Source: a virus. From it: 20,140 nucleotides of DNA. The notes beneath the pieces are model-generated. The model was not told the origin of the DNA. It saw only the letters and a program-made list of their open reading frames with translations, and searched no databases. Below are positions 1 through 8,436 of the stretch, piece by piece. The stretch covers positions 1 through 20,140 of the IMG/VR virus record IMGVR_UViG_3300042988_000622; one strand, written 5' to 3'. How positions within the stretch are numbered: position 1 is the stretch's first letter; each line of letters starts with the position of its first letter. Position numbers and translations under genes: made by a program.

Positions 1-304
1 CAAGATCATCAATCACATCAGCAAGAGTACGTGATTGAATAAGACCAGATGTCTCTGTTAGAATTGTTGTTGCTGAACTACCCTTATCAGAAATGCTGCA
101 CTGTATAGGCAGGAAAGTGTCTACGCCCGTAGCAACAGTCGTATATTTATATGATACTGTATGATACAGTTTAGCTGCTGACGCTCCCATGTATACCATA
201 CTATAAGGAGCATCTGTAAGTATGGCACTTTGATACTGATCGGCGTATAGCTTTATATTAGCTGCCGTGTCATAAATATGAGTTATGTGAACATTAGTAG
301 CCAT
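1..304 (-). CDS. Partial tail-end gene, unidentified
   Basis: An open frame starts at ATG 304-302 and runs off the window's left end, giving about 101 visible residues. A GAGGAG Shine-Dalgarno lies a few bases upstream of the ATG. The visible protein begins MATNVHITHIYDTA and is rich in Thr, Ser, Ala and Tyr with alternating polar and hydrophobic stretches, which suggests beta structure. I do not recognise a family. It starts 9 nt after the stop of the tail hub gene, so it is the next gene of the same late operon. In lambda-type phages this place is held by tail fibre, tip or accessory tail genes. Function is inferred from position only. Confidence 0.7.
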   Translation of the reverse strand, partial: MATNVHITHIYDTAANIKLYADQYQSAILTDAPYSMVYMGASAAKLYHTVSYKYTTVATGVDTFLPIQCSISDKGSSATTILTETSGLIQSRTLADVIDDL

Positions 305-313
305 AGAGTCTCC

Positions 314-3300
314 TCAAGTATGCTTGTCGATTTTATCATTGTCATTGCCATAGACAGTAGTAGTATCCTGCCAATCATTCGCAGAACCATATGCAGACAT
401 ACCATCTACTATTTGAGTTGATGGAACACCAACCATCTCAAGAAGTCGAACGGTAACTATACCGCGCAAGTCAAGATTGTATCCAACAATTAGGTATACT
501 TTCCCAGGGTATATACCAGCAATATTGCAGTTAACCCATTGGCCGACCGACAATCCATGCATTGAAGGGATGAGTTTAACCGTGAGTGTTCTGAGCGGTG
601 TCGTATTATATTCTGCAATTAGATTGCCTACAGCATTAGCCGAAAAAGCATTTCTCACAAACGGAAGAGATACTGTCGCTTTCCGATCCTCGTCCAATAT
701 CGCGTGAGCGATATTTAGTTTGCTTGCTACATTTGATATCTCACTCGATTGCATAGTTGCCGAGTAATATTCGCCAGCTGCATTATAAGCATAGCTGACT
801 GTCAAATCTGTTATCAATCGATCGATCGTTGTCCATTCTTCTTCAATAGCGGATATGTTATTCTCAAGTATAATATGAGCGTCAGTTATAGTTGTCAGTA
901 CGCTTGTGTCGCTTGGCATAGTTAGATCATGAATAGTAAGATAACCATCAGTTAACTCGGAGAGTATCAATCCACCCTGCTCACAAATGCTTTGTGCGAT
1001 GTCTCCAAACGACACTATATCGTTTGCAAGATTAACTGACTGCATCCAATTTGCTCTATCGACAGTCTGATCGCTTACGTTTGTAAATGATAACTCTTTG
1101 TCAAGAATGTCAATCAATATTCCCTGCGGTGTGTTGATAGCCCCCCGACCTGTGCCTTGCACATATATTTTGCTTTCTAATGGGTTGATTTCCATTTCAA
1201 GCAAAAGGCCGGGATTGGCAACCTGTAATGTAGCTATTCTAACACCAGCAATCTCCGGAGTGGCAAGCTGCTCCCACCGTAGAACCAAATTTTGAGATAG
1301 GAAGCTCGCTATGTCTCCAAGTGGACAATCTCTGTAATATTCACCAGGATTAATTCCTATGACAGTATAACTGTCTCTGAGATTATCAATCTTGTTAGCC
1401 AGACTGTAGGTTTTTTCTCCAGTTTCAGAGTATGCGTCTATTGGATAAGTAAGCAAGTATAGAGAATTATGTTCATTAGTTACGTCATGTAAATGATATT
1501 CTTCGAATGCAATTAAAGGAAATGCAATATTGCTACTTTTAGAATACTTAACTATATACTCAGACAAATCTACACCCCAAGCAGCTATTGGAGCAGAGCC
1601 TACTGGATCAATTGGCCAAGTTACCCTTCGGCCTACCCCGCCAGTAAACTGAATATACATCCCTACTGTCGATGTCCTTGGTAGCAATATATATGTCTCA
1701 ACAACCTTTGATCCAGATTGAAACACAGACAACGACGACTTTACTTGCTTTGCGGCAGCAGTACTAACCCTATAAAATCCCTGCAAGTAAGCATTTACTA
1801 CATTGCCTTTAACACCAAGTTTAGGAAACGACAAGTCTAAATAGAAAATAGATGAGAGCGTTTCCAATATGCTAAACTGCACTGGATCGCCCATGACTCC
1901 AGTTCTATTCATTTTCGTAAGATCGTCTATATCCCCAGCGACTGGAATATTAGTAGCTGGCGCGCTATCGACTAAAGTTTTAAAGTTGCTAACTCCAGAA
2001 CACCAAACAGTGTGATTAAATTTCCAAGTAGACTTAAAGCAACCATTATTGACATATACAGGAGTGCTTGCTAAATGCGCTGCTTCTATAGAATCTTTAA
2101 AACCTCTCATGCAAGACAAGCCAGTATAAGCATATAACAAATCTGGAGCAGACACGCTGGTTTCGTACACTAAGAAATATTCGGAATCTATACTAAGTAT
2201 TGTTTCTGAAGTGTCAGATCCTTCTATCATTGGAGAATCAACAGAGATAATTCCGCGTTCTTGCCTAACAATTACAGGATCAATAATTTCACTAACCCAC
2301 GTAGGGGTTATTGTGTCAGGTCCGGGACCAAGATACTTATTCCAAGTCGTTAACTCTGGTCGGATATTTGGACAAGTGAATGTATGATATCCATCTATAA
2401 CTCCGTGATACTCCATAATAATGCCAGAGCCGGAGTTATCGCTATAAAACGATACAGTGTTCCACAGTACTCCGTCTGTGCCAGCAACGAGCGTTGACAA
2501 ATCTTCTGAACATTCGATTGCTATTATTGGTGGATCGTACACGTTTAATGCTACAACTCCGGGAGTGTCATTAACTGCATCTCGAAGAGTAAGCCCATTA
2601 TCAACTACTATATCGATTTTTTTGTTGTCAGTGATTTTAAGATTGTCAATGTTTCCATTATTATAATTAATTTTTGTTTTCGTATCTACATCAAAGATAC
2701 ATATATTATCTATCGACGTCATTGGCTGACTGTCAATTATAATTGCTGGATTGTTCTTAACATTGTTGTCAAGTATCACTTCGACCATTGCATTCTCATC
2801 AGTAAAATCACCATATACTATAGGTATGATTTTACTTTTATATACATCAGATTCATAATTAGAGAGTGTACCGACCTCTTTTTCACGCAATATTGCAAGT
2901 AACCCACTGCAAACCAACTCAATTGATTGCCGCCCTGGGTTTACTTTGCGTATCTTACCAGTAAACTTGTCATTCACTCCAGAGTAGCCTAAATCACGAA
3001 TAGAGCTATTTACTAAATCTAAAGTGACTTTGACAGTTCTACCTAACAGTTTGAGTGGATCGATTCCAGTTTTCTCAAGAGTGAAAGAAAAATCACCACT
3101 TGTGGCAACTCCGCCAACACCATTCAGACTGACACCACCTTTTATTTCGCTTGATGATCCGCTGAAGATATCAACAGACCTGTCAATATCCGATACATCA
3201 AGAAGCTTACTGCTTATAAGAGTATATTCAGTTAGACTGCTTGCTACCTGATTGGAGAAGCAAAACCCTAAATGCCCACTACCTAGTAAGGTAGAAAAGG

Positions 3301-3358
3301 GGGATGCTGTCTCCCAAGCATCCCCTGAATTTGGGAGTATAAAAATAGCGTAATACAT
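314..3358 (-). CDS. Tail hub / tail-tip protein (gpJ-slot)
   Basis: 1014 residues. Its place as the large gene downstream of the tape measure and a small distal-tail gene fits the central tail hub, the protein that closes the tube and contacts the host. Seen in the protein: an N-terminal part with short beta-rich repeats; around residues 180-195 an IPIVYGDF-type segment common in phage hub proteins; and near the C-terminus a stretch with LSVGQWVNCNIAG, followed by YLIVGYNLDLRGIVTVRL, which resembles the beta-barrel end of hub domains. No signal peptide, membrane segment or obvious enzymatic motif. The ATG at 3358 overlaps the preceding stop by one base (TAATG), implying translational coupling. 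Two hairpins lie within the first 27 codons, and two copies of the 20-bp motif lie inside the gene (2887-2906 and 519-538). The hub assignment rests on size, position and these segments, not on a full domain match. Confidence 0.7.
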   Translation of the reverse strand: MYYAIFILPNSGDAWETASPFSTLLGSGHLGFCFSNQVASSLTEYTLISSKLLDVSDIDRSVDIFSGSSSEIKGGVSLNGVGGVATSGDFSFTLEKTGIDPLKLLGRTVKVTLDLVNSSIRDLGYSGVNDKFTGKIRKVNPGRQSIELVCSGLLAILREKEVGTLSNYESDVYKSKIIPIVYGDFTDENAMVEVILDNNVKNNPAIIIDSQPMTSIDNICIFDVDTKTKINYNNGNIDNLKITDNKKIDIVVDNGLTLRDAVNDTPGVVALNVYDPPIIAIECSEDLSTLVAGTDGVLWNTVSFYSDNSGSGIIMEYHGVIDGYHTFTCPNIRPELTTWNKYLGPGPDTITPTWVSEIIDPVIVRQERGIISVDSPMIEGSDTSETILSIDSEYFLVYETSVSAPDLLYAYTGLSCMRGFKDSIEAAHLASTPVYVNNGCFKSTWKFNHTVWCSGVSNFKTLVDSAPATNIPVAGDIDDLTKMNRTGVMGDPVQFSILETLSSIFYLDLSFPKLGVKGNVVNAYLQGFYRVSTAAAKQVKSSLSVFQSGSKVVETYILLPRTSTVGMYIQFTGGVGRRVTWPIDPVGSAPIAAWGVDLSEYIVKYSKSSNIAFPLIAFEEYHLHDVTNEHNSLYLLTYPIDAYSETGEKTYSLANKIDNLRDSYTVIGINPGEYYRDCPLGDIASFLSQNLVLRWEQLATPEIAGVRIATLQVANPGLLLEMEINPLESKIYVQGTGRGAINTPQGILIDILDKELSFTNVSDQTVDRANWMQSVNLANDIVSFGDIAQSICEQGGLILSELTDGYLTIHDLTMPSDTSVLTTITDAHIILENNISAIEEEWTTIDRLITDLTVSYAYNAAGEYYSATMQSSEISNVASKLNIAHAILDEDRKATVSLPFVRNAFSANAVGNLIAEYNTTPLRTLTVKLIPSMHGLSVGQWVNCNIAGIYPGKVYLIVGYNLDLRGIVTVRLLEMVGVPSTQIVDGMSAYGSANDWQDTTTVYGNDNDKIDKHT
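519..538 (+). repeat. 20-bp motif copy 1
   Basis: GCAATATTGCAGTTAACCCA, plus orientation, in the hub gene near its C-terminus. Consensus over nine copies is RCAATATTGYNNNTAACCCA. Confidence 0.85.
2887..2906 (+). repeat. 20-bp motif copy 2
   Basis: GCAATATTGCAAGTAACCCA, plus orientation, in the hub gene about 450 nt from its start. Codes for GLLAIL in the gene's own frame. Confidence 0.88.
3279..3325 (-). other. Two adjacent hairpins at the start of the hub CDS
   Basis: Two perfect inverted repeats lie about 33 and 64 nt after the hub start codon. One is GGGGATGCT (3300-3308) with AGCATCCCC (3317-3325) around an 8-nt loop. The other is CTACCT (3279-3284) with AGGTAG (3289-3294) around a 4-nt loop. 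Both would form in the mRNA. Neither is followed by a T-run on the minus strand, so a terminator is unlikely. Translational tuning of the hub protein or mRNA processing is possible but unproven. Confidence 0.55.
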
Positions 3359-3759
3359 TAGAATGAATACTCCATTGTTAAATTATACATCCCAGGCGCT
3401 ACATACTCAAGTAGTCCTTCGGTGTCATTCTTAAGATAACGACATCCTGTTACTTGAGTATTTTTACCGGCACCAAGATTGACATTAGTTATTGCACCAA
3501 TTGTGAAAGTATATAACTGAAGCTTAAGTACGCTTTGTATCCATGTCCTGAAAGCGTCGCCATCAGCATAAGAAAGTCGTTTGACTACGAGCGTCATGTA
3601 ACCTTTGACAAGACCGCTGTCGAGTACATAGTCGGTGCCGTCAGAACATTCCAGCCTGATCTGATTTGGTCGCCTATGAAAGAAATCGCTCCCGTAGACA
3701 ATACTTCCAACGATTGTTATTGCTGCTCCAGTCGAAGGAGTAAATGTTATACTGCTCAT
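3358..3759 (-). CDS. Small distal-tail / minor tail protein (gpM-slot)
   Basis: 133 residues, between the tape measure and the hub, the place of lambda gpM or a Dit-like protein that joins tube and tip. The sequence is short, beta-rich and lacks a signal peptide or membrane segment. Visible segments include MSSITFTPSTGAA at the start, KGYMTLVVKRL in the middle and APGMYNLTMEYSF at the very end. The terminal 'G-x-Y-x-L-x-(M/L)-x-Y' pattern is like the last strand of small tail proteins. The start ATG at 3759 overlaps the tape-measure stop as ATGA, and its own stop overlaps the hub start by one base. The product is therefore probably made in step with both. The family is not certain. Confidence 0.6.
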   Translation of the reverse strand: MSSITFTPSTGAAITIVGSIVYGSDFFHRRPNQIRLECSDGTDYVLDSGLVKGYMTLVVKRLSYADGDAFRTWIQSVLKLQLYTFTIGAITNVNLGAGKNTQVTGCRYLKNDTEGLLEYVAPGMYNLTMEYSF

Positions 3760-6434
3760 CTTGACAACTCCATTTTTAAGACTGGAATTAGTTCTCGTAC
3801 AAACTGTTTACTTCCATAAACTGTACCAATATTTACATTAACTGTCCTACTGCTTGTAGTACTATGTCTGTCAAGCATTTGCTGAACACGTTCATTACCA
3901 CCAAGCCGAGACAATTCATTGACTGATAATACTCGCTCGCCTCTTGAGACACGTGCCCATTCAGAATCAGAAGTAGCATTTCCATTTCCGCCGATGACGC
4001 CCTTTGAGCCTTCACGATAGTTCTTAGCCGTCAATTGCATTACAAGAGGTACACCCATTGCAACACCAGCCGCTACATAAGCAGCAGAACCCCAAGGACC
4101 AAGTTTTGCACCAGAGGACATTAAATTGATTAACCCAGTAAGATAGGTTGCCACGGCATCGACTTTTTGTCTTGCCAATTCATTCTTTGCGATTTCTTTC
4201 TTCTGAGCTTCCATTTTCTTTTCGAGAGCCATTTTACTCTGAGCATACTTTTGTTCTACCATAGTACGCTTGAAAGTATTATCCCCAGCTGCTGCAATAT
4301 CCTTGTCATACTTTGCATCCATAGCAATCCGCTCGCGTTCTAAGTTCGCCATGATTGCTTCATGCCGCCGACTGTCAATAGCGATTATTGCATCGGCTGT
4401 CATACCAGCATTGTTGACCATAGTATCTGCAAACATGAATTTTTCTTGACGCTCTTTTTCGGCAAACTCCACGTCCATGTCGTGCATAGCTTCATTCCAC
4501 TTACGCTCTGTCTCAAGGTTTTCTTCATTTAGCTTTTTCTGTTTTTCCCACGAAGCGTCAGCAAGATAACTTGTTTCGCTCTCCGTTAAATTGCTTCTAT
4601 TTGCAGCTGTCCTGCCTCTGCGAGATTGGAAAATGCTTGCCATGTCAGCTCGTAATTTAGCTGCTCGGTCTGATTCTTCGTCCTCCAACCCTGATAAAGT
4701 ATCGCTTGTTGCTCCACCTTTAGTGGTTATTCTCTCTGCTGGAGTCCAGCCGACTGGAGTCTTAGGTCCAACAAATTTCTGTCGAGCAATCTCTAAATCT
4801 ACTGAATTAGCGTAAGCCAGCTCTGGCTGATAGCCATATTCAGATGTCATCTCACCGCTAATTTTCAGATGTCTGTTTTTAGCTTCTTGATAAAAATAAC
4901 TACCTACTGGAGCATTAGCCATATCTTTTCGTGACTGACTAAGTTCCATCAGTTGTTTGATATACCTTGGAGTACCTTTAGCACTCTGTAAATTCTGATA
5001 CTTGGCCTCGTCTATTTTCTTCTCACGTCGTTCTCTATAATCCATGAGAGCATTTAATCCAGCCATAGCAAGAACCGCTGCACCAATTGGACCGAGCCAC
5101 GAAGTGATAGCAACTTCTACAGCTGTAGCAGCAGTCGCTAAACCAGATACGGACAGCTGTATACCAGCCATTGCTGCCGGTATTTTTGCAAGCTTGCCAG
5201 ATACCCACATTCCTGTAAACGCAATAGCTAGAGAATTGAAGTTCTCGACGAGAAATTTTAACCCACCAGAGGACAATTCAAGCAATATACCACCAAGAAA
5301 TTTTAATTCTTTACCAAGATCGGAAATTTTATCTTTATTGTCTAAAACATATCCAGCTAATTTAATGAGTTCTTCTTTAATTGCTTTAAACGCATCTCCT
5401 TTTTTAAGCCCAAGAGCTTCGCCGAATGACAGGCCAAGATTAGTTACTGCATTTAGCATCTGCTGCCAAGCAGGTAAATTCTCATCTCTAATAACACGTG
5501 CATGTTCGGCTGCATCATAGCTTGCTTGTTTAATTTTCTCTCGCAGCTCTTCAAGTGATTTAGCACCCTGTTGCAATCCTAAAGCACCTGGAGTGGCCCA
5601 CATACCAAATAATTTAACAATCTTATCTGCACCAGCACCTTTTTTACTCAAAAGATCAAACAAACCAATTAAGTCATTTGTAGCTAATCCATTGGCTTGC
5701 ATCACCTTCTGAACGTCACTTCCCGGCTTAACCATAGCTAACAATATATTTTTCATTGTCGTACCAGCTCGCGACCCCATGACAGCTTTTTGACTGAGGT
5801 AGGCGACAGCTGCTGATACATCATCAAATGAAACTTTAGCCGAAACGGCAGCAGCTCCAGAATATTGGAGAGCCTCGATATAACCCTTCAGATCGAGTGC
5901 CGTCAAATTAAGAGCCTGACCGATCTTATTGGTAGCAGTAACTGTCTCATTTGATTTAACATCAAAAATTGTAAATATTTGACCCAAGCCTTCAGCGGTC
6001 AAAGTCAAATCTTCACCTGCTATAGTCGCCAAATTCATGGCCTGCGGAAGGATGCTACCGAGAGTCTCAGCAGTATTTATGCCCATTCGAGAAAGCACAA
6101 CACCAGCAGCAGAAATCTGTGTGTGTGTATATTCCGTGCTTAAAGCCAGTTTTTTCATTTGCTCGTTTACCTGCCCAAGACCTTTACCTGTCACACCACC
6201 CACCTGTTCGATCTTTCGCAGGTTTAATTGATAGGTATCCATTTCCTTACTGAGAGCGCCAAGACCACCTAATACTTGACTGGCTGCTGAATAGAAAGCC
6301 ATGCCGCCAAACATGGCCATCATAGAATTGCCAGTCTTTTTAGACTGACTCTCTAACTGCTTGGCTTTAGCTCCTATTCTGTCAAGTACGGCGCTACCCT
6401 GGTCATTAGCTAATATTTTTATTAAAATAGGCAT
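3756..6434 (-). CDS. Tail tape measure protein, TP901 type
   Basis: 892 residues. It sets tail length and is expelled with the DNA at infection. The N-terminal third has the TP901 tape-measure core: a helix with FGGMAFYSAASQVLGGLG, then an ALSTEYTHTQISAAG segment and helical repeats to about residue 330. A hydrophobic stretch around residues 400-470 could cross the host membrane. A long charged coiled-coil region covers roughly residues 640-770 (many E, K, R, Q, with LERERIAMDAKY-type heptads). The C-terminus has a second hydrophobic stretch and a YREGSKGVIGG turn followed by a WARVSRGERVLSV motif, common at tape-measure ends. At about 1.5 angstrom per residue, the known rule for these proteins, the tail would be near 130 nm. 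The start overlaps the chaperone long-form stop by one base. Confidence 0.93.
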   Translation of the reverse strand: MPILIKILANDQGSAVLDRIGAKAKQLESQSKKTGNSMMAMFGGMAFYSAASQVLGGLGALSKEMDTYQLNLRKIEQVGGVTGKGLGQVNEQMKKLALSTEYTHTQISAAGVVLSRMGINTAETLGSILPQAMNLATIAGEDLTLTAEGLGQIFTIFDVKSNETVTATNKIGQALNLTALDLKGYIEALQYSGAAAVSAKVSFDDVSAAVAYLSQKAVMGSRAGTTMKNILLAMVKPGSDVQKVMQANGLATNDLIGLFDLLSKKGAGADKIVKLFGMWATPGALGLQQGAKSLEELREKIKQASYDAAEHARVIRDENLPAWQQMLNAVTNLGLSFGEALGLKKGDAFKAIKEELIKLAGYVLDNKDKISDLGKELKFLGGILLELSSGGLKFLVENFNSLAIAFTGMWVSGKLAKIPAAMAGIQLSVSGLATAATAVEVAITSWLGPIGAAVLAMAGLNALMDYRERREKKIDEAKYQNLQSAKGTPRYIKQLMELSQSRKDMANAPVGSYFYQEAKNRHLKISGEMTSEYGYQPELAYANSVDLEIARQKFVGPKTPVGWTPAERITTKGGATSDTLSGLEDEESDRAAKLRADMASIFQSRRGRTAANRSNLTESETSYLADASWEKQKKLNEENLETERKWNEAMHDMDVEFAEKERQEKFMFADTMVNNAGMTADAIIAIDSRRHEAIMANLERERIAMDAKYDKDIAAAGDNTFKRTMVEQKYAQSKMALEKKMEAQKKEIAKNELARQKVDAVATYLTGLINLMSSGAKLGPWGSAAYVAAGVAMGVPLVMQLTAKNYREGSKGVIGGNGNATSDSEWARVSRGERVLSVNELSRLGGNERVQQMLDRHSTTSSRTVNVNIGTVYGSKQFVRELIPVLKMELSR

Positions 6435-7107
6435 TACTTAGTCCTCGCTTTTATCCTTCTCTGAATATCTTCATTCCTTCGATATAAAAAATATGACATG
6501 CAATTCCAGAAATCTTTATGGGTTACTTGCAATATTGCTTCATTGAACTGCATATAAACATTTAAACTGCTAAGTGTTAGGAATCCAGATTCGGACACTT
6601 CAGAGATAGAAACTACTAATTCAAAAACCTCCCACAGTTGCGGGAGGCTTGTTTGCATTAGTAAACGGAAGTCAATATCCCGGTCGTCGTCTAAGACGAG
6701 GATGCATTTTCCGTTGCAGGCAGACTGGCAGGAGGCGCATTTTCCGGGTGTCCATCCGTAGTCAATAATGCCATCACACCAGTCAACCAGTTTTTTCCTT
6801 TCGGTCCCATGTACGCCGCTGCAATTTTATAGATATACTCGGGCATAGTTTTGATTATATCATAAATGTGCTTGCGAGTAGAATCGTTCATTTCAATTTC
6901 CCGATTAGTGACGCTATCTATTACGCCTTCTGTCGAGACTATACTCTTCTGTATAATTCGAAGTATAAACTTTATAGGATTCTCATCCTCTTCAATTGGA
7001 GTATCTTCGCTATACGGGAATTTAAAAGTAACTGAGAAGCTAATCTCAGGATCATCTTTGTCTTGGTATGGTACAGTACATATCTTTTCAGGGTGTATTT
7101 TTATCAC
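6434..7107 (-). CDS. Tail assembly chaperone, -1 frameshifted long form (gpGT-like)
   Basis: The heptamer A AAA AAC (6796-6790, minus strand) is in the right register: zero-frame codons GGA AAA AAC at residues 104-106. From CTG 6790-6788 the -1 frame is open for 118 codons to TAA 6436-6434, which overlaps the tape-measure start. The fused product would be about 224 residues. The frameshifted part reads like real protein: it starts LVDWCDGIIDYGW, has a cysteine cluster, then ILVLDDDRDIDFRLL and a helical end. There is a possible internal ATG at 6658, but I see no need for it. This matches the G/GT arrangement known from lambda and most long-tailed phages, where a few percent of ribosomes shift. 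The shift itself is inferred from sequence. Confidence 0.82.
6519..6538 (-). repeat. 20-bp motif copy 3
   Basis: GCAATATTGCAAGTAACCCA on the minus strand, identical to copy 2 over all 20 bases but in the opposite orientation. In the frameshifted chaperone part, 85 nt upstream of the tape-measure start; codes for AILQVTH. Confidence 0.88.
6691..7107 (-). CDS. Tail assembly chaperone, short form (gpG-like)
   Basis: 138 residues read in the zero frame and ending at TAG 6693-6691. The gene lies just upstream of the tape measure, where tail assembly chaperones sit. These bind the tape measure and recruit tube subunits, and are absent from the virion. The protein is acidic in the first half (PIEEDENPIKF) with helical segments and a low-complexity tail (ENAPPASLPATENASSS). 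The start is GTG at 7107; an overlapping ATG one frame away leads straight to a stop. A GGAG lies six bases before the GTG. The gene begins 4 nt after the preceding stop. Residues 104-106 (Gly-Lys-Asn) cover the slippery site that makes the long form. Confidence 0.8.
   Translation of the reverse strand: MIKIHPEKICTVPYQDKDDPEISFSVTFKFPYSEDTPIEEDENPIKFILRIIQKSIVSTEGVIDSVTNREIEMNDSTRKHIYDIIKTMPEYIYKIAAAYMGPKGKNWLTGVMALLTTDGHPENAPPASLPATENASSS
6790..6796 (-). promoter_or_regulatory. Programmed -1 ribosomal frameshift site
   Basis: AAAAAAC on the minus strand, in the X XXY YYZ register of the chaperone gene. The zero frame continues for 32 more codons before TAG; the -1 frame continues for 118. 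A weak downstream pairing (GGTGT with ACACC, starting about 9 nt after the heptamer) might act as stimulator, but I am not confident in it. Confidence 0.8.
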
Positions 7108-7110
7108 ATG

Positions 7111-8427
7111 TTACTCCGCGTTAAACATACTATTACTACTATTTGCATTTCTTACTCGACAGACAACTGGTCCACCTTGAAGAAGAGTATTACCATATAG
7201 TCTGAGAGGGAAAGCATTGCTTGCATTGCCAAATTCAAATTTAAGCGGCTCACTCTCTACAGCAGAACTGTCTGGTCCAGCATTGGTAACCTTCATTTCA
7301 TTAAATAACAATTCAAATCCATAATAACCCCTATACGCCTCCAATACTCCGCAGACTGAGGTCCAAGCGTCCCTATAACCGGCATATGTCGTTGCTGCAT
7401 ATCTTGATAATTTAGCTTCGAGACTATTCTTGTATTTACCTTCCATGCGCGGTTCAGCAATATACAATCCGCTTTCAGTGTCTTGAATACTGTCAAGCGG
7501 AATCTCAAGTCCGTAACTGACGTCAGATACACCAAGATTAACAAGAGCTGATTCAGTTGTACCAATTTTAAATCTGAGTTGATGATGTATCATCTCAAGA
7601 GTATTCGATACAAAGTCAGAAGGCAGCGTCCAGCCAGATGAACTGTAGTCACCGCGTAATTCACTATGTGCCACATAGTCTACACCAATATTTGCTATTT
7701 GACCAGCCGCAGATTTAAGATCAAATTTCTTACACATTGCATTCGGATACAACAAGTCTGTGACACTTGTTGATATTCCTATACTCATGCATCGATTTTT
7801 TCTCATGCCGGAAGAGTAACCAGTGATTTGCTCCGCCGTCGGAAATGCAATAAGATGTCTTGTATTGGCATCAAGTTCAAACAGATGTTCGTACATTGCA
7901 GACGATCGCGCAGAAAATGTAAGAGTACTGTCTCCTGTGCCGGAATCCTTCGTCAGATTGCCTGTCGCAAGCGTTGGAACAGAGGTCGCAGTCAAGAAAA
8001 CATAATATGTATTACTGCGCTGAACTTCTTTCCTCAAGAAAGTGAATGATCTGCTATCGGTATCGTGATAGACTGCTCCGCCAACAGGTTCCGTACTTGG
8101 CGCAGAAAGAGTAAACAGACAAACCTTTTTCACAGAGTTTTCAAAACCAAATATCCAGTACAATATTGCGTCTAACCCACTGTACCACATATTCATAGAT
8201 AAAGATTTCTCTACCATTAGGCCAGTTTGTACTGGAGTATCAGAGAAACCCGCTGGTCCAATCGAATTATCCTCAACTGTTGAAGGAGTCATGCCCTTCT
8301 CAAGAGAAGTATATGGCAACAAATCTCCAGTTGCAGGAGTGAGTATGCTGGCTGCTGCTCCCCAACCTGCGTCAGTGTCGTCTGCATACTCTAACTTCAC
8401 AGCGCATTTTTCTAAAATCTTAGGCAT
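7111..8427 (-). CDS. Tail tube-like protein, second copy
   Basis: 438 residues, directly upstream of the chaperone gene, in the tail-tube position. No signal peptide or membrane span. Around residues 59-96 a segment GFSDTPVQTGLMVEKSLSMN followed by ALDAILYWIFG-like helix matches the pattern in the upstream neighbour (GFNNTPQQGPRHVGGSYSLN, then TIPVLLNASLS), a pattern seen in phage tail tube proteins. The rest is beta-rich and includes an extended LRLYGNTLLQGG end, long for a tube subunit, so an added surface domain is likely. A very good Shine-Dalgarno (AAGGAG) precedes the ATG at 8427. It could be the main tube protein, with the neighbour a minor one, or the reverse. One copy of the 20-bp motif lies at codons 83-90. 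Confidence 0.62.
   Translation of the reverse strand: MPKILEKCAVKLEYADDTDAGWGAAASILTPATGDLLPYTSLEKGMTPSTVEDNSIGPAGFSDTPVQTGLMVEKSLSMNMWYSGLDAILYWIFGFENSVKKVCLFTLSAPSTEPVGGAVYHDTDSRSFTFLRKEVQRSNTYYVFLTATSVPTLATGNLTKDSGTGDSTLTFSARSSAMYEHLFELDANTRHLIAFPTAEQITGYSSGMRKNRCMSIGISTSVTDLLYPNAMCKKFDLKSAAGQIANIGVDYVAHSELRGDYSSSGWTLPSDFVSNTLEMIHHQLRFKIGTTESALVNLGVSDVSYGLEIPLDSIQDTESGLYIAEPRMEGKYKNSLEAKLSRYAATTYAGYRDAWTSVCGVLEAYRGYYGFELLFNEMKVTNAGPDSSAVESEPLKFEFGNASNAFPLRLYGNTLLQGGPVVCRVRNANSSNSMFNAE
8160..8179 (+). repeat. 20-bp motif copy 4
   Basis: ACAATATTGCGTCTAACCCA, plus orientation, in the second tube-like gene 248 nt from its start. Codes for GLDAIL. Confidence 0.85.
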
Positions 8428-8436
8428 GAAATCTCC

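Noticed and set aside
5044-5520. Plus-strand open frame of 158 codons opposite the tape measure
   Set aside because: It is the complement of a strongly supported tape-measure region; composition is that of antisense coding DNA and there is no convincing ribosome site or family.
6434-6658. Independent small gene starting at ATG 6658
   Set aside because: The frame is open far upstream of this ATG, back to a canonical slippery site, so the frameshifted chaperone explains it better. I see no good Shine-Dalgarno tied to it.
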